Below are positions 1 to 8,270 of a stretch of 48,386 bases of DNA, one piece after another; position 1 is the stretch's first letter; each line of letters opens with the position of its first letter. This DNA comes from a virus. The notes under the pieces are model-generated. The model had not been told where the DNA came from. It ran no database searches and worked only from the letters and a program-made list of their open reading frames with translations. Both the position numbers and the translations under genes were made by a program. Location: the IMG/VR virus record IMGVR_UViG_3300032607_000093, positions 1 through 48,386 of that record, one strand, 5' to 3'.

Positions 1-26
1 AGTAGTTGTGCGCGTGAAATAGCCAT
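1..26 (-). CDS. Probable major capsid protein, first 8 codons only (partial)
   Basis: An ATG at 26 reading leftward begins MAISRAQL and runs off the window edge. A clear Shine-Dalgarno AAGGAG lies 8 bases upstream, inside the end of the preceding gene, so this is a real start. An opening of the form MA-x-(S/T)R-x-QLL is one I associate with major capsid proteins of aquatic podovirus-like phages, and the place directly after portal, scaffold and small structural genes fits that. With eight residues visible the assignment rests mainly on position. Confidence 0.5.
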
Positions 27-38
27 GATTTACGCTCC

Positions 39-644
39 TTATATGCCAGTGGCGTTGTTGTACTGATGCATAGTCGCATTGATCTTGACAATAACTTCAG
101 GAAAGTTATCAGTAGCAGTTGCGGTGTCCCGAACTACATCAATGATACGAATAGGCAAAGTAATGGTTGTAGCAGTCGCTGCCAAAATAGCCACTGCTGA
201 ATTACCAGTGGTTGATGAACCGGCGTTCTGAACCAACTCGGCGTTATTCCCAATAGAGGAAATACCGACACCAGTAATAGTCGTTCCGCTAGAAACTACT
301 GCCACTTGGAACAGCGTATCAGGATCATCTGCAACAACTGCAAATATCTTTGTGCCAGCCTTGATAGACTGACTCGCTGGATAAAATTGCTGTTGCTGGA
401 CTTGACCAGTTGAACCATTGGTAAACTGAACACCCAAGAAAATACCAGACGGAGTGGCAGTTGCTGTGCCGGCATCCTTCTCAATTGTTCCTGCCGCAAC
501 ACGTTTTACCAAATCACCATAAAAAATGCTAGTGGCATAACCACTTGCAATTTCCATCAGACGGGTTGAACCCGCAAATACCTGTCCACCTATTAGGTTT
601 ACAGGCTTTAGACCGTAAGGGGCCGAGACTGTAGGGTATGCCAT
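39..644 (-). CDS. Structural protein, possibly head decoration or capsid-associated
   Basis: This 201-aa protein opens MAYPTVSAPYGLKPVN and is rich in Thr, Ala, Gly and Val with almost no long charged stretches. That composition is typical of beta-rich virion proteins. The 'APYGLKPVN' opening recurs in uncharacterised capsid or decoration proteins of environmental phages. It lies in the head operon after the scaffold-like gene and immediately before the probable major capsid start, with only 12 bases between them. AGGAG a few bases before the ATG supports the start. The alternative is a second capsid-type protein. No enzymatic motif is visible. Confidence 0.5.
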   Translation of the reverse strand: MAYPTVSAPYGLKPVNLIGGQVFAGSTRLMEIASGYATSIFYGDLVKRVAAGTIEKDAGTATATPSGIFLGVQFTNGSTGQVQQQQFYPASQSIKAGTKIFAVVADDPDTLFQVAVVSSGTTITGVGISSIGNNAELVQNAGSSTTGNSAVAILAATATTITLPIRIIDVVRDTATATDNFPEVIVKINATMHQYNNATGI

Positions 645-660
645 TTAAGACTCCTAAAAA

Positions 661-1110
661 TTAAGTACCTTTACCAAAGGTAGTCGAAGATTTCCGTTCA
701 TTAAAGATCGGCATCCGCGCATCACTTTGGCGCATTAAATTGTTATCTACAGCCTCTTCCTGTGCTCGTGTCATATCAGCAAAGTGTTTAACTCGCTGAC
801 CAACAAACTCAGAAGGAGTCTTACAGAGTAACAATCCGCCAATCTCAATGCTGTCTTTAAAACGGCTATTGGGATCAACTAGCAGTTGAAATTTAGGTTG
901 CTCTTCAACACTAACCACCTCCCAACCTTCGCGCAATTTAGCGGAGAGGTTACGAGGATCAGCCTTGTCCAAAGTAGAAACCCTAATCCATCTGTACGCG
1001 TAGCCCGGAGTCTTATCTGGCTCCGGTAGAAGTTCCGCCTGCTGCCACTGCTTGGGGCGCTCTTGGGTAGTTCTATTTGTAATCTCGCGTTGTAATCTGC
1101 TTTCAGCCAT
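661..1110 (-). CDS. Conserved phage head-operon protein, unknown function
   Basis: The 149-aa product is hydrophilic with a central 'GYAYRWIRVSTLDKADPRNL' stretch followed by 'KLREGWEVVS'. I recognise this pattern from uncharacterised head-operon proteins of environmental phages. The N-terminal 30 residues and the tail are charged and probably disordered; the middle looks like a small alpha/beta fold. It directly abuts the scaffold-like gene: its ATG at 1110 is next to that gene's stop at 1111. This suggests coupled translation and a role in head assembly or connection. No catalytic motif can be seen. Confidence 0.6.
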   Translation of the reverse strand: MAESRLQREITNRTTQERPKQWQQAELLPEPDKTPGYAYRWIRVSTLDKADPRNLSAKLREGWEVVSVEEQPKFQLLVDPNSRFKDSIEIGGLLLCKTPSEFVGQRVKHFADMTRAQEEAVDNNLMRQSDARMPIFNERKSSTTFGKGT

Positions 1111-2091
1111 TTAGGCCTCCAATTTCATGAGTTCACGAGCATATTGCTCGTTGGTTAATCCAAATTTCTTTGCCAAGCCCACCTGCGTCTTAGAAAGAAC
1201 TACTTTTTTAGGAGCAGTACTCCTCTTAGCTGGTGCGACCACCGTGCTTGGTTTTGTACGTTGAGGTCTTTCGTCCTCATCGTTATTAGAAGAGCTACCA
1301 AATTCTTCTGGGAATCGGCGTTGTACTTCTTTATCTATCGCTGCATAGTACTCATTCGTACCAATGTAGCCTCGACCATATCTAGCTTCTAAGTCCTCGT
1401 GGACACCTTCAGCATATCTGCGCATAGATCGTTTATTCTGGTCAACGAACCATGGGTTTTTTGACACCCATGACGCAACTTTCGGGTCCATTTGAGGGTT
1501 TTGAGGCCTCTGTGGTGCAAGTTGTACATCATTTTGGTCATTTTGTACAGTGGGCCTGAAATTTTTTGCTTTATCAAGCTTAAGCTGAGCACGGATCATT
1601 TCCTGCTGAGCTTCTAAAAGTTTGTCCGAATCCCCTGAATCGTATGCATCTTTATAGTTGCGATTAGCCTTCTCAATCTCCATTTCAGCGGAGTTCTGAT
1701 ATGTAGAAATAAGTTCTTTTTCGCCAGATTGCAAGACGTTTTTAAGCTGACGGTTTTCGTCAAGAATACGTTGGGCAACGGCTAAAGACTCTTGTTGCTC
1801 ACGTATTGCAGCCTCTTTCTCTCTGCGCTCGTCATGCCAAGCCTTTTTGTACTGCTTAAATTTAAGCTTTACGTTATGAGAGTAGTCTTCAGAGTCGTCA
1901 GCCTTCTCTAAGTCTTCTTTAATAGCCTCGGGAAGAGGTTCTACAAACCGATCTTCAGGGGGGGTATCGTCTTGTACATCTACTTTAATTTCAATGTCGT
2001 CACCCTCAATCGAGATATCAAGAGTATCTTCGGGTTTACCCTTATTTTCTTGCTCGTCGGGGAATTTATAGCTATCGCTAAATCTAGGCAT
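1111..2091 (-). CDS. Scaffold-like capsid assembly protein
   Basis: The 326-aa protein has a very acidic N-terminal region (residues about 15-70). A long charged helical, coiled-coil-prone section follows (about 75-185, rich in E, K, Q and A). Then comes a conserved-looking patch around 'DPKVASWVSKNPWFVDQNK' and a basic C-terminal tail. Acidic N-terminus, helical middle and basic tail is the usual plan of tailed-phage scaffolding proteins, whose basic end binds the capsid protein. The 'WVSKNPWF' patch is also frequent in head-operon proteins. Position between portal and capsid genes agrees. Assignment is by architecture and context, not by a catalytic signature. Confidence 0.7.
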   Translation of the reverse strand: MPRFSDSYKFPDEQENKGKPEDTLDISIEGDDIEIKVDVQDDTPPEDRFVEPLPEAIKEDLEKADDSEDYSHNVKLKFKQYKKAWHDERREKEAAIREQQESLAVAQRILDENRQLKNVLQSGEKELISTYQNSAEMEIEKANRNYKDAYDSGDSDKLLEAQQEMIRAQLKLDKAKNFRPTVQNDQNDVQLAPQRPQNPQMDPKVASWVSKNPWFVDQNKRSMRRYAEGVHEDLEARYGRGYIGTNEYYAAIDKEVQRRFPEEFGSSSNNDEDERPQRTKPSTVVAPAKRSTAPKKVVLSKTQVGLAKKFGLTNEQYARELMKLEA

Positions 2092-2100
2092 GTGCGCTCC

Positions 2101-2520
2101 TTATTTGCGTTTTATGCCGCGTGGATCGTCAACAATACCTTCTACAGTATCGTCGTTGATGATGCGGAACTCTCTACCGTGGATGACTAATCGTGAGCCA
2201 GCGTAGGGCCGGACCAAGACAAAGTCGCCTTGTTTACACCAAGGTCCCGTTGGGAACTTTGTTGTATCTTTGTAACAGTCTGGGCCAAGCTCAACTACAA
2301 ACAAGACCGTTGTGAGGGTCTCTTCGTTGCGCATGGTTTCGTCTGCTTTTATTAAACCAACCTCGCTCTCTTCAAACTGCTTCTCCGCTTCCGGAATTGC
2401 GCAAAGAATGCGATAGCCTGTTGGCTTTGGTAGTTGTTTTGCTTTCTCTTCCGCTTTTTTGTGCATCAGTGCCGATAAATCAACAACCTTACTCAAGTCC
2501 AGCGTAGGTAAATCACTCAT
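2101..2520 (-). CDS. GroES-like co-chaperonin
   Basis: The 139-aa product has an N-terminal extension of about 30 residues and then a Cpn10-like domain. It starts at 'PKPTGYRILCAIPEAE', where GroES has its 'PLHDRVIVK' strand. A polar insertion with a short hydrophobic 'VGLIKAD' follows, in the place of the mobile loop that contacts GroEL. Next come a 'VELGPDCYKD' turn where GroES has 'VLAVGNG', and 'KQGDFVLVRPYAGSRLVIHGREFRIINDDTVEGIV', matching GroES 'VGDIVIFNDGYG...' through its C-terminal strand. Phage co-chaperonins such as T4 gp31 replace GroES when the phage capsid protein is folded by host GroEL. A place between portal and scaffold genes fits that role. It overlaps the next upstream gene by 8 bases. 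Confidence 0.75.
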   Translation of the reverse strand: MSDLPTLDLSKVVDLSALMHKKAEEKAKQLPKPTGYRILCAIPEAEKQFEESEVGLIKADETMRNEETLTTVLFVVELGPDCYKDTTKFPTGPWCKQGDFVLVRPYAGSRLVIHGREFRIINDDTVEGIVDDPRGIKRK

Positions 2521-2713
2521 CCGAATCCTCCATATTTTTTGTCAGGTCTGTAACATTTCTGCGAGCTGTGAGTAGACCCGTGATAACCCCACATTTATTG
2601 CAGTACTCCTCGTAAGACTTAGCAGATTTGGCTCCTAAGTCTTCTTCGATTTGTTTGATGCTTGCATCAATTTGCTTGACCAAAAGGTCTAAGGCTTGTT
2701 TAGTTTGGTACAT
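2513..2713 (-). CDS. Small helical protein of the head operon, unknown
   Basis: The 66-aa product is almost entirely helical by composition. It has heptad-like spacing in the first 35 residues and a lone C-x2-C ('CNKC') in the middle. The downstream half reads 'GVITGLLTARRNVTDL', which looks like a second amphipathic helix. Its start overlaps the portal stop and its end overlaps the GroES-like gene start by 8 bases, so it is translationally coupled to both. No function is recognised. A small adaptor or assembly factor is possible. Confidence 0.6.
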   Translation of the reverse strand: MYQTKQALDLLVKQIDASIKQIEEDLGAKSAKSYEEYCNKCGVITGLLTARRNVTDLTKNMEDSDE

Positions 2714-5238
2714 CAGTCACCTTTCTTTGGCCTCTGTTGTTTAGCTCTATTCTCCGCTTGGATCTGAGCAATTTCTCTCTGGCTAGCTAGCATTAACTGA
2801 TGCTTCTGCATGTCCATGCCAGTCGTAAAGCCAGCTTGCTCATGCGTGTGATCGCGTTGCTGTTTATCAGCTTGCGCCTTCATTGCAATCTTCACACCTT
2901 CAGTCTCCTGCTGTGCGTTGATCCGCTCTCGCTCAATCTGCAGTTGAGCTTGTTTGAGCATGGCATCTGATTGATCTTTTGCTGCCCTACGTTGATTCTC
3001 TTGGGCTTTAAGCTGAAGTTCTTGCTGTTGCAGTTGAATAAGCGGATCTTCTTGCATCTGCTGATTTTTCTTCTGTTGAGCTTCTTGCTGATGCTGTTGT
3101 AAGAGCTGTTGAGATGCCTGCGCAGCCATCTGAGACACCTTGACCTCCATCTCTGGAGACATATCAACTTCATCCGCATCTTCGTTATATGGAGGCAGTG
3201 TTTGACCCATGGTCTGCTCAATCTGCTTACGCATCTCCATACCCAAATGCTCAGCAATGTGCGCTGAACCTGCGGCCATAAGTTTCTGCATCAATTGAGG
3301 ATTCTGACCAATTAGACTTTGAATATTAGGATCTTGAGCCATAGCCATGTGAACAGCAATGTGAGCTTTGTGATCTTGGTACAGGAACGCCTTGACAGGT
3401 TTGCTATTGAGCATGTTCTGGTTCTCTGTGACAGGGTCACGAGGCTTCATATCATCTTGCATTGGCACAAGTTTCTGATAGTTCTTGATACCAAGCACAT
3501 CTAACATCTGACGATGCAAGAGAGGTAAGTCATACAACTGAGGAGCAGTCTGAGCCAACTGAAGAGCCGCCTGATACTGAACAACTTTCTGAGCCATCGT
3601 CGCAGCGTTGGGATCACTCACTGGGATAACATCGACCATGTCATAGTCAGATTGCTTAGCCCTACGTCCGCCTTCAATTGGCTCGTAGCTGTAGTCTGCT
3701 GGCGTGTAGTCACGGATGATTATTTTTAAGAGCTTAAACTCTTGTTTCATCGAGTAGTGAATGCGAGCCTGAACAGCCGACATTGTCTTGAGTTGCCTCT
3801 CGAGAATAGCCAAAGTTGTGCCCACAGGAGCCTGTGCTGACATATCTGATGTCTGCAACTCCACAGCACCTGCAAACTTGCGGCCTTCTTCTATGATCTG
3901 ATTCAACAGAGCTAACAGAACTTGGCTTGGCTCTTTGTATGGCAGGGGCATGATGTTGTCACGCATCGTGCCGCTAGGAACATCTACATCACGGAACTCG
4001 CCGGGGGATATTGGGGTGTCATCACCTTTGGTGCGAAGTCCTCTAGTCTTAAAACCACCGGGGAGGTTTGCCAAAGTTCCAGCATCAACCAACTGACGAA
4101 GAATAGAAGTACCAGATTTAGCAAAAGCACCAATAAGGTGGACAAGGCCAAAATTATAAAAACCGAAGCCGGGAATATAACCGTAGTGGACGAAGTGCGT
4201 GCGTTTCTGGCAGAGTTCGTCATCTGGTTCCCAGTTGCGCCGGATCGCAAGGATGTTCGTTGTACCCTTCTCAATCGTGACGATGTATGGGAGCGCAATC
4301 CCCGTCTCTTCGCCGCTGTCTTCGTCTTTATGCTCATAGCCTTTGAGGTCTAGATCGACCTGCATCTCCAAGAGTTTAAATCGGTCATCCTCTGTTGCGC
4401 GAAAGCCCATCTTCTCTGCAATGCGCTTCTCCACTTCGTCCATTGTCTGAGTTGGCTCACCTAAGTCAATGTCACGGTAGAAACCTTCATGCTGTAGTCG
4501 CTTCAAATCATTTTTGTTCTTGCGCATGACGTGCGTAATACGCTCTGCATCAGCAAGACTTGATGCGCCATATGGCACGAGAACATCTTCTGCTGGCGCG
4601 TACATAGATACCTGACGACCAAGGGCTGGGTCGTAGTACACCTTCTTAAACGCGTTACCAGCAAGGCCCAAGCCCCAGAGCATACGCTCATGCTCGGGTC
4701 TGTATTCTTTCATCACGTCAGTAAGCTGATAGTTCATGTCTTCTTGAACTCGCTCCGCCGCTTCTTTCTTTTCTACAGTCTCTTTGCCAATGATCTTAGT
4801 CTTAACAGGCCCCATTGCAGGGAATGTCTCCATCATGGTCTCAGCTTGGAACTTCACTACGGCTTCAGTTAAGAGGGGGTGGTACACACCGCAAGCGCCT
4901 GCCCACGGCTCTGATCTTTCTTCCATTTTTAAACCAAGTAGCTCAAGACCATCAACATAGGTCTGCACCCAGTCTTTGCGAGAAGACACGTCAGTTTCAA
5001 AATCACCAATCAACTCACTGGCAAGTGAGGCAAGAACATCATCAGGGATATCTTCAGCTAAGTTTTTACTAAACTCATCATCGCCCTCTTCTGGCTCAAT
5101 CTCAATCTCTATATCCCCTGTCTTGATGCGTACTGACTCAGGGTCTTCAATCTCAATCTCAATCGGCTCTTCTTCTTCCCCCAACTGATCCAGTCCTTTG
5201 GGAGCCTCGTACAGAGCCTTGTCTACATTTGTTGCCAT
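2713..5238 (-). CDS. Portal protein, long podovirus-like form
   Basis: The 841-aa protein forms the dodecameric portal vertex through which DNA is packaged and ejected. The first 60 residues are acidic. The core begins near 'SSRKDWVQTYVDGLELLGL' and 'WAGACGVYHPLLTEAVVKFQAETM', continues through 'RMLWGLGLAGNAFKKVYYDP' and a stem/clip region, and ends near residue 680. This pattern is one I recognise from portals of uncultured aquatic phages. Residues about 690-841 are an extended Gln-rich coiled coil, comparable in place to the long C-terminal barrel helices of P22-type portals. It lies 9 bases downstream of the large terminase. At over 800 residues it is longer than most siphovirus portals, which supports a short-tailed phage. 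Confidence 0.88.
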   Translation of the reverse strand: MATNVDKALYEAPKGLDQLGEEEEPIEIEIEDPESVRIKTGDIEIEIEPEEGDDEFSKNLAEDIPDDVLASLASELIGDFETDVSSRKDWVQTYVDGLELLGLKMEERSEPWAGACGVYHPLLTEAVVKFQAETMMETFPAMGPVKTKIIGKETVEKKEAAERVQEDMNYQLTDVMKEYRPEHERMLWGLGLAGNAFKKVYYDPALGRQVSMYAPAEDVLVPYGASSLADAERITHVMRKNKNDLKRLQHEGFYRDIDLGEPTQTMDEVEKRIAEKMGFRATEDDRFKLLEMQVDLDLKGYEHKDEDSGEETGIALPYIVTIEKGTTNILAIRRNWEPDDELCQKRTHFVHYGYIPGFGFYNFGLVHLIGAFAKSGTSILRQLVDAGTLANLPGGFKTRGLRTKGDDTPISPGEFRDVDVPSGTMRDNIMPLPYKEPSQVLLALLNQIIEEGRKFAGAVELQTSDMSAQAPVGTTLAILERQLKTMSAVQARIHYSMKQEFKLLKIIIRDYTPADYSYEPIEGGRRAKQSDYDMVDVIPVSDPNAATMAQKVVQYQAALQLAQTAPQLYDLPLLHRQMLDVLGIKNYQKLVPMQDDMKPRDPVTENQNMLNSKPVKAFLYQDHKAHIAVHMAMAQDPNIQSLIGQNPQLMQKLMAAGSAHIAEHLGMEMRKQIEQTMGQTLPPYNEDADEVDMSPEMEVKVSQMAAQASQQLLQQHQQEAQQKKNQQMQEDPLIQLQQQELQLKAQENQRRAAKDQSDAMLKQAQLQIERERINAQQETEGVKIAMKAQADKQQRDHTHEQAGFTTGMDMQKHQLMLASQREIAQIQAENRAKQQRPKKGD

Positions 5239-5247
5239 GATCTATCC

Positions 5248-6765
5248 TTAGTAGTACGCAGCCTTCTTGCGATACGGCTTTAAAAAATTATCTTCCGGCT
5301 CGTCTGTCGGAAGTCGTAAAAACCCACCCTGCCGGAATCTTAACAGTGCAAGGGTTGTAGAGTCCACCAAGTCGTCATTAGTGCCAGCTGGAAAGTCGTT
5401 GCACTCTTCTATGACTTCCTTAGCCCACCTGCGGTCAGGAGCAAACACAATACCTGATGCAAACAGGTCAGACACTGCGTTCACACGCGCTATTTTGTCC
5501 TGTCCTTTGCCTGGCGTAAACTCCCCTACAGGCACGCCCATACGCCTAAACTCTTGGTAAAGCGCCGATCCGTTGGATTTTTTCTCCACCATGAACGCGT
5601 CTGGCTCCCACTCTCTATATTCTTCAAGCACCAGCTTCTTAAGATCTGGGTACTCCATCCTTTTCTTGATGGCGTTGAGTAAGATGATAGAAAAGTTCTG
5701 TGTTTCCTCGTTATAGAACACACCCCATGTTGTCAGTGCGTTATAGTCAGCCCTATTGTTAGCTTCTTGTGCGGCATCAAGCGACATAATGATAAATTCG
5801 CACTCGGGAGGGTCATCTTTCTCCCAAATTTTCCACCATTCTCTCTTAATTAGCGCCCCTTCTTCAGAAGTGGGCTGCTGCATGTACTGTGCATTCCAAT
5901 AACGAACGTCTAAAGCTGCTTTTTTAGCTAAAAGCTCTTCAACATCCCAAAATTCAGGCCAAAGTGCCGTGCCGTCGTCCTTAATAGCAGGAAATTCAAT
6001 CACTTCCCACGGATCTACGTCTTCATTTCGTTCAGTTTGCCGAACAATCATGCCTGTCAGGTCTAATTTAGACCAACGAGTCATCACAATAATGATTGCG
6101 CCACCCGGCATGAGACGCTGAAGAGGGCCAGACTGGAACCACTCCCAAGCAGGAAGGAAAACATCGGGCCGTCCAGTTTTAGCTTCTTGCTCTGAGTGTG
6201 GATCATCAATGATAAAGAGGTCAGCCCCGCGACCAGCCAAAGCTCCGCCAACACCAATTGCAAAATATTCGCCATTGAAGTTTGTCCCCCATCTTGAAGC
6301 AGATTTAGAGTCAGACTGCAGCTCTACTTGTGGAAATATGCCCTTATAAGCTTCCGATCCAACGAGGTTACGCACACGACGGCCAAAGTTAACAGCCAGA
6401 TCTGCCGTATGGGAACCCATGATGATTTTTTTCTGTGGATACTTACCCAAAAACCAGGCAGGAGCGAGATAGGATATAAGTTCTGATTTACCATGTCTCG
6501 GAGCGATATTAACAATAACCCGTTTCTTCTTACCTGCAGCGATATCTTCAAAAATTTGTATAAGTTTAAGGTGGTGAGGTCCCACTTTATAGCCCGGATA
6601 GACGTGGTTGATAAAATCAAGAAAGCTCTCCTTACCCAAACTCTGGGTCATCTGTGCATCATAAGTTTTTAGCAACTCAAGAGTACGCCTTTTCTTTTTG
6701 TCAGGCATCCCCGGCAACGCTTGTCGCAGCTTAAATAATGCTTCAGGCGTCAGAGTTTGATTCAT
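5248..6765 (-). CDS. terL: Terminase large subunit
   Basis: The 505-aa protein is the DNA-packaging motor. The N-terminal ATPase carries Walker A 'APRHGKS' (K93, S94), Walker B 'LFIIDDPH' (D187, D188) and a coupling motif 'MTRWSKLDLTG'. The C-terminal RNase H-like nuclease starts at 'IIMSLDAAQEANNRADYNA' (metal ligand D330), continues with 'FMVEKKSNGSAL', and has a late acidic 'NDDLVDSTTLALL'. Length and motif order are those of full-length large terminases, so it should be active. Its start overlaps the small subunit gene by 23 bases, the usual terS-terL arrangement. Confidence 0.95.
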   Translation of the reverse strand: MNQTLTPEALFKLRQALPGMPDKKKRRTLELLKTYDAQMTQSLGKESFLDFINHVYPGYKVGPHHLKLIQIFEDIAAGKKKRVIVNIAPRHGKSELISYLAPAWFLGKYPQKKIIMGSHTADLAVNFGRRVRNLVGSEAYKGIFPQVELQSDSKSASRWGTNFNGEYFAIGVGGALAGRGADLFIIDDPHSEQEAKTGRPDVFLPAWEWFQSGPLQRLMPGGAIIIVMTRWSKLDLTGMIVRQTERNEDVDPWEVIEFPAIKDDGTALWPEFWDVEELLAKKAALDVRYWNAQYMQQPTSEEGALIKREWWKIWEKDDPPECEFIIMSLDAAQEANNRADYNALTTWGVFYNEETQNFSIILLNAIKKRMEYPDLKKLVLEEYREWEPDAFMVEKKSNGSALYQEFRRMGVPVGEFTPGKGQDKIARVNAVSDLFASGIVFAPDRRWAKEVIEECNDFPAGTNDDLVDSTTLALLRFRQGGFLRLPTDEPEDNFLKPYRKKAAYY

Positions 6766-7315
6766 GCTTTAATACTTCGCGTGCTTCAACATCAATGACC
6801 TTATCTTCAAGACTTTGTAAGGTCTCCAAAAGTTCTTTTTCTACCTCTTCGGCAGATAAAATTCTGTGTGTAACTTCTGAGCGTTTCTTGAATGCGTCTA
6901 CACCATCTACTTCACCTAAATTTCTTAGTGCAGTAAGGCGTGCTTTAGGGTCGCGTGTATGTTCTATTTCATGCACAAGTTTATTAACTACATACAGTTT
7001 GAAATCAGACAACTCTTCTACGATAGAGACGTTCATCTGAGCAACCATACCTGCAAGAAACGCCAATGTTTCGTTAGGGTACTTAGCAAACTCAGGTCTA
7101 AATTTAGGATCAGACGCCATCTTACGAGCTAACTCTGTAGCTTCGGTTGCGTTATCTTTGGTAGGGGATATCTGCTGACCCGTAAGGTCAGACATAAGCT
7201 TTATGACATTGGCTCGCATCTGCAGTTCTTCAGCAGGCGACAGATCAGGGAACGCCTCTTTTGCGTTCTGTGGCAGAGGAATGTTTTCCTCAATGTGCGG
7301 TACTAATTCATCCAT
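6743..7315 (-). CDS. Probable terminase small subunit
   Basis: The 190-aa product is nearly all helical and charged, without a motif I can name. It is called from position: it directly precedes and overlaps the large terminase gene, and has the expected size for a DNA-recognition subunit. I place the start at the ATG at 7315 because a strong AAGGAG lies 11 bases upstream. An in-frame start further upstream at 7420 would add 35 residues with an unlikely composition and no ribosome site. It is the first gene of the leftward head operon, so its promoter should lie in the G-rich region to the right. Confidence 0.7.
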   Translation of the reverse strand: MDELVPHIEENIPLPQNAKEAFPDLSPAEELQMRANVIKLMSDLTGQQISPTKDNATEATELARKMASDPKFRPEFAKYPNETLAFLAGMVAQMNVSIVEELSDFKLYVVNKLVHEIEHTRDPKARLTALRNLGEVDGVDAFKKRSEVTHRILSAEEVEKELLETLQSLEDKVIDVEAREVLKHESNSDA

Positions 7316-7433
7316 GTCAGCGAAGACTCCTTCGACAGTTTGGGCAAATGTAACACATAAATATATCTTTGTGCAAGGGGAGGTTAGGAATCCTACCCGG
7401 GGGGTGTCTAGGATGTCCAAGACATGGGAGGGC

Positions 7434-7699
7434 TGTGTAATTTGGACAGGGGGTGGGGTACTTCAGATGGGGATCGAAATGGCAATAAGTACTTCCTGCC
7501 GAGACGTACCTAAATGGCTGGGAAGCCGCATGAATGTTGGGTCTTGGTGAATTACACACGACCGGCGATCCGAGTTTTACTATACATAAAATATATTTTT
7601 GGAGGGACCGGGGTGTGTAATTGGAAGGGGTGGTTGGACAGGTTGGACGGGATGTTTGCCATTTTAGGGTAATTGTTTGCATGGTGCCCCTGTGTAATT
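7434..7699. repeat. Four TGTGTAATT boxes (three direct, one inverted)
   Basis: The 9-mer TGTGTAATT occurs at 7434-7442, 7614-7622 and 7691-7699, and inverted as AATTACACA at 7550-7558. On its right side each direct copy continues into a similar purine-rich stretch (TTGGACAGGGGG, GGAAGGGG, CGAAGGGAG), so the repeated unit is nearer 18 bases. Its only location in the window is this divergent region. Recurrence around a divergent promoter suggests binding sites for a regulator or replication protein. Confidence 0.65.
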
Positions 7700-7742
7700 C
7701 GAAGGGAGTTTTGGAAAAATGTGGAGTTATTTGTGCGTGTTA

Positions 7743-7802
7743 GGGGGTATGGGGTATGCGGGGGGACCCATTGCAGGGCTTGGGGGGTGGGGGGATGGGG
7801 GG
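7743..7802 (+). other. Dense G-tract run, G-quadruplex candidate
   Basis: Seven runs of three to six Gs lie within 60 bases of the plus strand: 7743-7747, 7751-7754, 7760-7765, 7776-7778, 7782-7787, 7789-7794 and 7797-7802. The last four are separated by loops of 3, 1 and 2 bases, which meets the usual G-quadruplex rule (four tracts of three or more Gs, loops up to seven). It lies about 100 bases before the first rightward gene. Confidence 0.7.
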
Positions 7803-7898
7803 TGTCCCCGTCCAAACTTTACTTATGCCCCCCTTCTACGCTAATCTATACCCAATGCAACACGGTTGTGGTTGCAGATTCTCTGAAGGGAGACTGAC

Positions 7899-8060
7899 AT
7901 GTACACAGTAAACGTACGTTGGGGTGAGCTTACAAAGACTCACAAGGCTTGGACACTTAGCAGTGCCAAGGCATGGATGTACACATACCCTAACAAGGAT
8001 GTGTTCGCAAAGGTGACCAACCTATTTGGTCGGACAGTTGCAGTGCGGTACAAACGCTAA
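7899..8060 (+). CDS. 53-aa protein, first rightward gene, unknown
   Basis: An ATG with GAAGGGAG 7 bases upstream opens a 53-aa reading frame, MYTVNVRWGELTKTHKAWTL and onward, ending VRYKR. It is basic with several aromatic residues and a short predicted beta-helix pattern, and has no membrane segment. The ribosome site, the clean stop and the following stem-loop indicate a real gene. It is the first rightward gene after the divergent region, so it may be among the earliest expressed. No family is recognised. Confidence 0.7.
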   Translation: MYTVNVRWGELTKTHKAWTLSSAKAWMYTYPNKDVFAKVTNLFGRTVAVRYKR

Positions 8061-8067
8061 GCAACAA

Positions 8068-8090
8068 GGGGGATGGTGACAGCATCCCCC
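8068..8090 (+). terminator. Intergenic stem-loop GGGGGATG/CATCCCCC
   Basis: An 8-bp perfect stem (8068-8075 with 8083-8090) with a 7-base loop follows the first rightward gene by 7 bases. There is no long T-tract after it (ATCTTAAGG), so it may be an mRNA-stabilising or partial terminator hairpin and not a full intrinsic terminator. Confidence 0.5.
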
Positions 8091-8106
8091 ATCTTAAGGA
8101 GATGGT

Positions 8107-8268
8107 ATGTACTTAGGTTTAGCTTTGGTGGTTAGCACAATCACCTTTGCCCTGTCAATTTCAATGCTCATACCGCAAGGTATGTGGCTTTGGTTAGCAG
8201 GCTTAATAGTTAGCACGGCATTGATCACATTGATCTTGCCTGAGATCCAACACAAGGACGACGAGTAA
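8107..8268 (+). CDS. 53-aa small membrane protein with two transmembrane segments
   Basis: The ATG at 8107 has AAGGAG 6 bases upstream. The 53-aa product has two hydrophobic helices (about residues 3-22 and 26-45) joined by a short 'PQG' turn, and a charged C-terminus 'PEIQHKDDE'. This is the plan of small phage membrane proteins, which range from holin-like to superinfection-exclusion factors. Location among early genes, far from the lysozyme, argues against a simple holin. A strong terminator follows directly, closing a two-gene transcript with the 53-aa gene at 7899. Confidence 0.7.
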   Translation: MYLGLALVVSTITFALSISMLIPQGMWLWLAGLIVSTALITLILPEIQHKDDE

Positions 8269-8270
8269 CC

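Larger units (their letters stand above)
7316..7898. promoter_or_regulatory. Divergent intergenic region between head operon and rightward genes
   Basis: These 583 bases have no credible gene. They separate the leftward terminase operon from the rightward early genes, so promoters for both directions are expected here. I see repeated TGTGTAATT boxes, tandem GGTTGGAC copies near 7633-7650, and a heavily G-rich plus strand. A -10-like TATAGT occurs on the minus strand around 7572-7577 and a weak TTGCAC ... TTACAT pair on the same strand near 7350-7375, but no consensus sigma70 promoter stands out. A 74-codon open frame at 7673-7897 is low-complexity and not gene-like. Confidence 0.6.

Noticed and set aside
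3922-4353. 143-codon plus-strand frame opposite the portal gene
   Set aside because: Lies wholly antisense to the clearly coding portal gene and has no ribosome site or recognisable domain.
7673-7897. 74-codon plus-strand open frame in the divergent region
   Set aside because: Low-complexity Gly/Val/Trp translation produced by the G-rich DNA, no ribosome site, and it covers the repeat and G-tract region.
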